Assembly: GCA_022497145.1 (NCBI GenBank)
Contig: MU385859.1
Location: forward strand, 434,001-498,000
DNA: 64,000 bases
Source: Rostrohypoxylon terebratum
Lineage: Eukaryota; Ascomycota; Sordariomycetes; Xylariales; Hypoxylaceae
Direction: 5' to 3'
A model generated the notes under the pieces. It searched no databases. It had not been told where the DNA came from and saw only the letters and a list, made by a program, of their open reading frames with translations. Position 1 is the first letter of the stretch. Every line of letters starts with the position of its first letter. Below, piece by piece: positions 56,495 to 64,000 of this stretch. The position numbers and the translations under genes are program-made.

Positions 56495-58212
56495 GTTTGT
56501 GTGAAATCGGAGAGGTCGGATACGGTAGGTAGGAGTTAAAATTTGAGAGGATTGGTTTTGCGATAAGGCCTAAGTCGTAGGCTAGGGTATCGTGCTCATT
56601 CGCAGCGACAACTGTCCATCCGTTCGACGAGGAACAGGTGCTGCGAATGTGGCGATTGTCGCGCACGATCTTCGCAGATCGCGAGATTATCACGGGCCAG
56701 AGGATGGAATTGTAAACGGATGGAAATCGTGAGCGTTGGAAGCAGCTAGCTGTCAAGCCTAGAAGGAGGGGGGATTCGACGTTGTTTAAAGTTTTAGTAG
56801 GAAACCTAGTCAGTTAGCTAGATAACTAGGTCCTAGAATCCTAGATAGATAGCTGTGAGTGATCTAGCACGCGAGCAAACATCAGCGTCATCCTAGGGAA
56901 GAAATGATAGGATGATGAGGTAGGTGTAGGTCTATGTAGTCTTACTGTAGGTATTAGGTATTAGGTATGTATGTAGTAGATCTATCTAGCGCAGACTAGA
57001 AAATAAAAAACTAAAAACTCGTCAATCACAGGCCAAATTACAGGCACTGCCTGGCTATACGCATCAGGAAGCTGCAGCCACAGGGCCCTGTTATGTACTG
57101 CCAGACTGCGCAGCTTACAGCCCTGGAGCTGTGCACTAGAAGAAACTGGGTCCTTGGCGATTAAAATCCATGGGTTCAGAACTTCAGAGAGAGAGAGAAA
57201 GAGTTTGGGCGCCACAAATACGTACATCGTGTATCCGTGTATCAGAGGGACCGAGGGGAATCCTTCCTGTGCTTCGTGCTACGTAGTATTTCATCCGAGG
57301 TACCTAAAATAGTGGGGATAATTAGCACAATTCTTAGTATATTCATACGAAGACATGTACCATCTCCAACTAAATACTTCATCTTTCGATCAATCACATT
57401 GCACTTCACCCGCTATTGGATCAAACCCCTTCCCAACGGAATGGATTTATCTAAATAATCTACACTTAAGGATCCTATTTCAGAGACAATTGTCCCATCT
57501 GTCCCATCTGTCCCATCTGTCCCATAGTATACGAGTATTTTGTTGAGTGTTATACTTACTACTTGACTGGGTATCCTGCAGATCGCAGATCGCAGAGCCA
57601 GCTCTAGCTCCATCACCTGGTATAAATCACGTCTAGACTTCTGATCATGCAGGTTGAGAAATATCATGTAGGGTCATGTAAAATGTACCTATGCAGCAAT
57701 TATGGATTGTGATACGAAATATAGGTCCAGTTGAAGACGTCCATATACCTAATCAATACGGAACTGCATCCATGGATATGTAAACGCCACCCGGAGTGCA
57801 CGGCTACGCATCAATGCTACGAGATATATCACGTAGATATCTCGGCTAGTACCTTACATCTGGGGTTGTGTAATGGATTCGTACTGCGTAGTAGTGTAGA
57901 TAAAGCATCCCGGATTATAGCCCTTATTCGTATGCATCATATGCACCGCATACATCGCACACAAGCTTTATATGATAACGGCGCACTTTGCTTCTGCGCT
58001 TGCTATTTCCTCAATTCCACACCTTCAGTGTGACATTACGCACGTTAGCAAGCAATATGTCTCGGCCCGCAAAGGTCCCTGTTTGGTACTTGTGCGTCTC
58101 TGAGACGTCTTTACATAATACCTCTCCGATAATAGCAATCAACTGTCTATTTCCGAGCCCCGACCACACCAGTGCAGAAGACATGCCGCCGAGAGCCCGA
58201 TAACTGACTGGT
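56495..58212. other. 1.7 kb spacer upstream of the acyltransferase
   Basis: No supported gene. TAGGTATTAGGTATTAGG-type words occur at 56948-56966, and a 9-base array at 57491-57525. The right end holds the ETP1 3' region. Confidence 0.55.
57491..57525. repeat. 9-base tandem array TGTCCCATC x4
   Basis: Three exact copies of tgtcccatc and a fourth lacking only the last base. It lies in the spacer about 1 kb upstream of the acyltransferase start. Confidence 0.8.
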
Positions 58213-60445
58213 TTAATTCTTTCCCTTCCCTTTTCCTTTTCGTCGTCTCCTGTCCTCGGGTACTGAGACGCTACCCTCCTGGACCTCACCTTCTTCGACC
58301 TTCCCCTCCGCTTCCAGTTCCTTGAGTTTCTCTTGACCCGAGATAAACATGGTCAAGTCATGATTCTGGTCCTTGAGATCCGCGTTCTCTAGTTTTAGCG
58401 CCTTGACCTGCTCGCCTAGGCTCTCAAGCTCTTTGTTCGTATGTTCGATTCGTTTCATCAGACCTTCTGATACCTTCTTCTCTTCTTGGAGGCTCTTGCC
58501 AAGTCCTCGCGCAAGTTCAGTTGATTTGGCTGCGCGGTTGCGTTCACGTTCTAGATCTTTCTCAAGTGCCGGTATTGTCCCTGTGCATAGTTTCTGTTGT
58601 TCGCTTTTCAACTCCTTTAGCTCTTTTAGTGCTTGCGATGCTTGGGCTGCAGCTTTCTCCGCTGCAGCAGACGCTTGAGCTGCCTTATCCGCTGCCTTCG
58701 AGAGCATCTCCTCGAAGTAGACACGTTGACTCTCTAGCTGGCTGCTGAGCAGATGGGTGTACTCCATCCCGATGCTTTCAAGCTTGGCCCGAGGCACCAC
58801 ATCCTGGTCTTCAAGCTCATCGGGTCTCGTAGGCCCTCCTTGACGACCGGGTAGCTCAACGACTTTACCATCACCCTTGTCTCTAATCAGGCGATGAACC
58901 CACATATCTCCGGCGTAGTCCCATATGTGTTGAGTCTCTAACTCTAGTGAAAACGTATGAGCCGTATCCTTCCAGTGCTCCTTCGCGTGACCTCCTTTAT
59001 ATCGCCCACAGCCTACATTGCCGCAGATGAGACATATCCAGAGGTCGTCAGGAGCGTCGCAAACCGAACACAAATTAGAGACACGGGAGCCAAAAGGTTG
59101 TGTATACGGGTTATTAGGATCATACGAAGTTGACATATGTGCGTTTGAAGAAGATGATGGCGGTGATGGGTTTGTATGCCGGCAAACGGGACAGCCGGAT
59201 CCCTTCCATTTTTGAAGGCAGGAACAATGAAAGACATGTTGACAAGGAATTGTAAGTAAGCCCGTAGTGTTGTCCATTCGCTCTAGACAGACGGGGCAAG
59301 TAGGTAACTCAATCAAGTTTGGCGTTGGTGGCGGGAAAGGCTTGAGCGAGTTGGAGGTTGCCGAAGTAGACGGCGTGAACGGGTCGTGGCTAAGATCCGG
59401 AAAACTACCATTTGATCCAGTTGGGCTTTCGAAAGTGACGGATTTTACGAAGGCGACAGTGCACGTCTCCGGCTATATTTTGTTAGTCTCCTGCATGTTC
59501 AAGCTTCCATGATATTCCTACCTCGACGTTATTGAATACCTTGCCGTCAAACTCACGCCTAAAAAGTTGTGCCAGTTTGCTCTCCCTAAACTTCATCAGG
59601 ACAAGGTATCTATTCATCCGTCCCGTCATAACCATGCGGTAATGACTAACTTCGTCCCTCCATTTATCACCCATAAACCCGAGGAAGTCGCTTGGAGAGA
59701 GGTAGCTTGGAACGGCCGGAATACAAAGCGTCGTACAATCAATTTGAGGTCCGACTTGCTCTTCGTTAGCTTCGGTTATGTGCTCGGGCGATACCATGAG
59801 CTCCGGGCTCTCCGCCTCTTCTCGATACAGATGAACGATACCCCATCCTAACTCAGTATTCTTCGAAGTAGTCAGCGGGACATATTTTGCCTTTGTAGCT
59901 TTGCCGGCCCCTCCCATAGAAGGGCCAACAGCCGCTGCTGCCGCAGACGCCGTCGGCATACCGGTGTAGTCTCGATAGCCGTCCACGTCGATACTTTCGA
60001 TTCGAAGCTGCCCAAACCTCCAGTCCTTGACTGCAGTCTGTGGATTGATAGAGAGGTGCGATTGTGGAGGCGGGTAGCTCAATGTTCGTTGTCGATGTTG
60101 CCTCTCGCTCAGCCGTATGATATTGCGATCGTCTTGGGCTTCGAGTGCAGGTGGTCGAGGGGTACCACAATCGATAACACTTGGTTTGGCCTTTGCTCGA
60201 GGTCCCGATCGTATAGGCGGGGATTGATTTCGATGTCGATGTGGGCTATGCGACGTTTTGCGCTCATGAAGTGCGGCAGTCTTTCGTGGTCGCGAATGCG
60301 ACGGGAGGTTGTCGAAGATGTTCGAGGTCTCTTTTGGCTGCCAAATAGGGCCGTCGGATGATTGAGAAATCTTCCCTTTTCCTTGCAAAACAGGACTCGG
60401 CGTAGGATAGACTTCAAATTTGATATGGTAGAAATACGCAGGCAT
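58213..60445 (-). CDS. BRAP2/ETP1-type RING and ZnF-UBP protein
   Basis: Two exons on the minus strand, 60445-59522 and 59472-58213, joined in phase 0 across a 49-base intron, give 727 residues. The join reads VFNNVE-PETCTVAFV, a conserved stretch of the BRAP2 N-terminal RRM-like domain (YLSPSDFLGFMG, YRMVMTGRMNRYLVLMKFR, about 230-325). Then come a C3H2C3-type RING (CPVCLERMD, CQHVFHCSCLQKW, CPVCRH; about 367-408), a UBP zinc finger (CSVCDAPDDLWICLICGNVGCGRY and HAKEHWKDTAHTFSLELETQHIWDY; about 436-495), and a coiled coil of about 150 residues. A lysine-rich tail RRRRKGKGKGKN closes the protein. Human BRAP2 is a Ras-responsive ubiquitin ligase, and yeast Etp1 works in ethanol tolerance and nutrient transporter turnover. 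The order and spacing of domains make the family call firm; targets are unknown. Confidence 0.92.
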
Positions 60446-60482
60446 GGCCTAGCTCTGTAAAGAAAGATGTGCAGCACACTCG

Positions 60483-60510
60483 AGCACTCTCTGGCACTCT
60501 CTGGCACTCT
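60483..60510. repeat. 10-base tandem array CTGGCACTCT
   Basis: GAGCACTCT is followed by two exact copies of ctggcactct and a partial unit. It starts 38 bases upstream of the ETP1-type start codon, so probably lies in the 5' leader. Confidence 0.7.
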
Positions 60511-60568
60511 CTCTGTCAACCGTAAGCATATCTTGGAAACTGCGCCAACTCAGGTGGCGAAAGAATGT

Positions 60569-60595
60569 CTGCAACTCCTGCAACTCCTGCAACTC
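60569..60595. repeat. 9-base tandem array CTGCAACTC x3
   Basis: Three exact copies of ctgcaactc, 60 bases beyond the 10-base array and in the same upstream region. Two independent arrays in one promoter is notable. Confidence 0.75.
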
Positions 60596-61169
60596 GCAAA
60601 CTAAATAAAATCTGGAATGTTTGTCGCAAATGGTAGTAAGCTATTACTACTTCTCCCATTGTTAAATTTGACTTGGAAGCAGATGAGTCCGCTTTGACAG
60701 AAACGGGAGCTTAGTGGTGCGATGATGCGATGATCTTATATGAGAAAGCGCGATTGTTCTGTCGGGTTCGCTTGACATCTTTCTACGTGGAACTTGAAGT
60801 TACTGGCATGTTTTTCGACTAATGAAACTTTAGGTACCGTAGCTAGAAGGCACCTAGGCCTAGGTCCTACATAGTAGGTCCTACGTTTTACTACCTAGAA
60901 GGCAATTACAGCAAGTACAGCCACTAAATATTACGCAACTGTTATAACACATAAATGGTCACACATTCATTAAATGCAATTGAAATATCACTTGTAATCA
61001 ACGAACAATAGTGTGGTATTGGTCCTGAGCATCGATTCATGATGCATTATCTGTAGACTATCGTAATATGTCCATTGATGCAATAAACCTCAGAGGCCCT
61101 TATCTGGGGCCGAATCCATGAACGCCGATTCGTGCAAGTGTCGTCATTTCCCCACCCATCGTTTAGAAT

Positions 61170-62147
61170 CTACTGTCCACCACGGAGACGGAGAACTAAG
61201 TGAAGAGTCGACTCCTTCTGGATGTTGTAGTCGCTCAAAGTGCGACCATCTTCCAGCTGCTTACCAGCAAAGATGAGACGTTGCTGGTCAGGAGGAATGC
61301 CTTCCTTATCTTGGATCTTCGACTTGACGTTGTCGATAGTGTCGGAAGATTCGACTTCCAGGGTAATAGTCTTGCCGGTCAACGTCTTGACGAAGATCTG
61401 CATACCACCACGCAGTCGGAGAACAAGGTGAAGGGTTGATTCCTTCTGGATGTTGTAGTCGCTGAGGGTTCGGCCATCTTCCAACTGCTTACCGGCGAAG
61501 ATAAGTCGCTGTTGGTCAGGCGGGATACCCTCCTTGTCCTGAATCTTTGACTTAACGTTGTCGATGGTGTCGGAAGACTCAACCTCGAGAGTGATTGTTT
61601 TGCCGGTGAGAGTCTTGACGAAAATTTGCATTCCACCACGGAGACGAAGGACCAGGTGGAGAGTAGATTCCTTCTGAATGTTGTAGTCGGATAGGGTACG
61701 GCCATCCTCAAGCTGCTTACCAGCAAAGATCAATCGCTGCTGGTCAGGAGGAATGCCCTCCTTGTCCTGGATCTTGGACTTCACATTGTCGATGGTGTCG
61801 GAGGACTCGACCTCGAGGGTGATGGTCTTTCCGGTCAAAGTCTTGACGACTATTTCAATTTGTTAGCATTTGGTAAATCTAAATTATTCTCATAGAATTG
61901 CGAACTTACAGATTTGCATACCGCCACGAAGGCGGAGCACAAGGTGGAGGGTGCTCTCCTTTTGAATGTTGTAGTCAGAAAGAGTGCGACCGTCTTCAAG
62001 TTGCTTTCCAGCGAAGATCAATCGCTGCTGGTCGGGAGGGATGCCCTCCTTGTCCTGAATCTTCGACTTGACGTTGTCGATGGTGTCGGAAGACTCGACC
62101 TCAAGGGTGATGGTCTTGCCAGTGAGGGTCTTGACGAAGATCTGCAT
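61170..62147 (-). CDS. UBI4: Polyubiquitin, four units
   Basis: Two exons on the minus strand, 62147-61910 and 61849-61170, total 918 bases and 305 residues: four head-to-tail 76-residue ubiquitins plus one C-terminal glutamine. All four units are identical in amino-acid sequence ([11 protein letters not shown] ... LRLRGG) and carry the fungal residues. The 60-base intron interrupts the second unit after MQI, in phase 1 of the Phe4 codon. The extra Gln after the last Gly-Gly blocks premature conjugation until deubiquitinases trim it. The precursor is the stress-supplied source of free ubiquitin. A CCAATCA sequence lies about 280 bases upstream (62426-62432). Synonymous positions differ among units, so the array is not a very recent expansion. 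Confidence 0.97.
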
Positions 62148-64000
62148 CTTGTCGAGTGTTAATGGTAACTAGAACGGTGATTTATCTAAAGGTTGTCTGC
62201 GGAATGTCAAGTAGACAATGTGAATGAAGTTGATGAAGGACTTCGGGAGATGAAAGTTTTTGGTTGTAGTTGGATGAGAGAAGAAAGAGAGGTGCAATTG
62301 AAAGTTGGCACTGTTGACTTCAAATAGGGTTGGGAAGCGGCAAACGCACACGGACACCTGAGGCGCAGTGACTCTTGAATGGAAGGTCTCAGAAAGGAAA
62401 GAGGTGGGGGGAGAAATAGCCCGGTCCAATCACATCTCACAAACCTGACTTGTTCTAGTACATAGAGGTGAATCATCGGTAACCACCATGATAGCCCACT
62501 GATAGCGGGGGAATCTGCCTAGAAGTGGCCAGTCCTTATGCGAAGCCTTAGGAAGGGGCGGGTACATTCTACACAGTACCTACCATACAAAAGAGGCAAA
62601 CCTGCTTGATAATCCATGATTGTGGGGACTTCCTGACTGCCCAGCTTTGTTCACCCAGCCACAAATCGGCAATCGCGTCAGCTGCTTACGAATTGGGAAC
62701 TGTTCAGACGTAGGAACGTACCTAATTGTCTAGAATTAAGGCAAGTGTATGTTGATAAAGTTGGCTCTATAATAAACAAACATAGGCAAGAACATTGGAT
62801 CGAAATAGTACATCCATGTATTTGGATGCCCTGGTGACTTCCTGAAGGGTAACAGTATTGGAATTTGCTACTCTATTGCCTTATCGTCCTATTGATTTAC
62901 ATACGTCATGTGGTGCAACGGCTAGAGCGGGTTAGATAAGGATCAATCACAAGGCAACGGCGAAAACGGGGAAAGTTAGTATTACAAAGGTACTTACTAC
63001 TATGTAGGTAAGGTAAGACACTGGAAGTTACAAGACACTACCTACCTAGTAGTAGAGACATTTAATTGACAACTTTGGAACCTTCAACCTTGAGAGACGA
63101 CATAATATACACTAGAAAAGCCATCTCCATATTACTACAACTGTCCTACCTTCCCCAACACAGGTTGTATGGTAGTCTGATTGTCTAGGCCATTGATGTG
63201 ATCCGTAGCGGGTCTCACGCACACGTTTTCTTGCCACCCTCTTGCCCCTTTCCCCTTTCCCCTTTCCGAGACCAACATCTCCGGAGCGAGCCGAACATCC
63301 AGACTATACCGCCGATCGCTGAATTGGGACATCGTGCCATTTTTCTTCATCGCTTGTTCCTGATTGCCCCGTTTCCTCCTCCTCCTGAGCAGGTTCCCGT
63401 CATCCCGCATGCAGCAGTACTGTTCTAGCAACACCAAGACCGTTCATTAATATCAATGATACAATCCCCAACAAGGCCACGGGTTCCTACTCTCGGCAGG
63501 CTTCGCTAGCAAAACTAAAAACCGGCTCATCCGGCCAAAGTGGGGTTATTCGAATTCCTTGATATATGTACAACACCAGCCAGCCTCGATAAAAAACGTC
63601 ATCCAATTTTAACCATCAAGGTCACGGATATTGCTATCTAGTTCCCCTAGTCTAACTCAACAAGTTAGCCTTGAGGATAATACTCTTATTAGCGCATTGC
63701 GGCATTGAGACTTGAGAGACAAGGTCCCCGACGCAAAGTAGACATTGGAAAAGAGGCAAGATCTCATTGGCACCTCGGTACAAACGTCGACTCGGTACGA
63801 CGATCGAGAACCCGATGCTATTCGGTAAACTGCTTAGCTGAAGTGCCTGCATCCTATCGACGAATGAATTATAGTTATCACCAGTGATATGACGTTGTAT
63901 CCAATTTCCTATCGCGCTTACGGAGACATCACTTGTAAATATAAGGTAATATCTTGCGGAGCCTGCATGAGAAGGCTTACCATGCACCACTCGTGTTTCA
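62148..64000. other. Right-end region without a supported gene
   Basis: The first 300 bases are the polyubiquitin promoter and leader. From about 62500 the sequence is AT-rich with TAGGTA words (63003-63055). A 7-base CCCCTTT array lies at about 63245-63267 within GC-richer sequence to 63440, which could belong to a gene beyond the edge. Frames of 100-112 codons on the minus strand show no family I recognise. Confidence 0.5.

Larger units (their letters stand above)
60446..61169. other. 0.7 kb spacer between ETP1-type gene and polyubiquitin
   Basis: It contains the ETP1-type promoter with two short arrays (60483-60510 and 60569-60595), a 14-base palindrome ACCTAGGCCTAGGT at 60852-60865, and the polyubiquitin 3' region. 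No gene is seen. Confidence 0.6.

Noticed and set aside
61379..61726. Alternative frame of 115 codons inside polyubiquitin
   Set aside because: A shadow of the ubiquitin repeat in another frame; it repeats with the 228-base unit.
63652..63990. 112-codon minus-strand frame near the right edge
   Set aside because: Starts close to the window edge, no recognisable domain; too weak to call, though a larger gene could extend beyond the window.

Overview
This window is nuclear DNA of a filamentous ascomycete (Pezizomycotina, probably Sordariomycetes; the finer placement is inference). The evidence is short GT-AG introns of about 49 to 270 bases that keep strongly conserved proteins in frame, families typical of filamentous fungi (fungal PEX14, Apd1-type ferredoxin, BCS1-like AAA ATPase, Sct1/Gpt2-type acyltransferase, ETP1/BRAP2, SLC49-like MFS), and long non-coding spacers. 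There are no operons, CRISPR arrays, recognisable transposases or convincing tRNA genes. I support 20 protein genes and rebuilt the exon structure of 14 of them from splice signals and frame continuity.

Left part (0-24 kb): a GBD/FH3 formin-like regulator without a catalytic FH2 domain, a 5 kb spacer, a WBP2-like GRAM protein, the complex III hinge subunit QCR6, an SLC49-like MFS transporter, the sterol 3-keto reductase ERG27, an unnamed 120-residue membrane protein, homoserine dehydrogenase HOM6, a CCDC174-like nuclear protein and a single-pass membrane glycoprotein of a fungal-only family.

Middle (24-41 kb): gene-poor. Large AT-rich spacers are broken only by a PLP-dependent Egt2-like class V aminotransferase/lyase, a proline-rich protein of unknown function and a BCS1-like AAA ATPase. 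The spacers carry many copies of a palindromic GTACCTA/TAGGTAC-type word and short tandem arrays with 7 to 10 base units.

Right part (41-64 kb): HMG-CoA synthase (ERG13) converges on a DHCR24-like FAD oxidoreductase, followed on the minus strand by an HSL-type esterase, PEX14, an Apd1-like [2Fe-2S] protein, glycerol-3-phosphate acyltransferase, ETP1/BRAP2 and a four-unit polyubiquitin gene.

The theme is housekeeping with a lipid bias: ERG27, ERG13 and the DHCR24-like enzyme act on sterols or sterol-like substrates, the acyltransferase starts glycerolipid synthesis, and PEX14 serves peroxisomes. I did not find a clearly new multi-gene system. The best leads are a C-terminal cytosolic Fe-S assembly targeting tripeptide on the Apd1-like protein, the unnamed small membrane protein, a perfect 20-base palindrome, and the intergenic repeat vocabulary.
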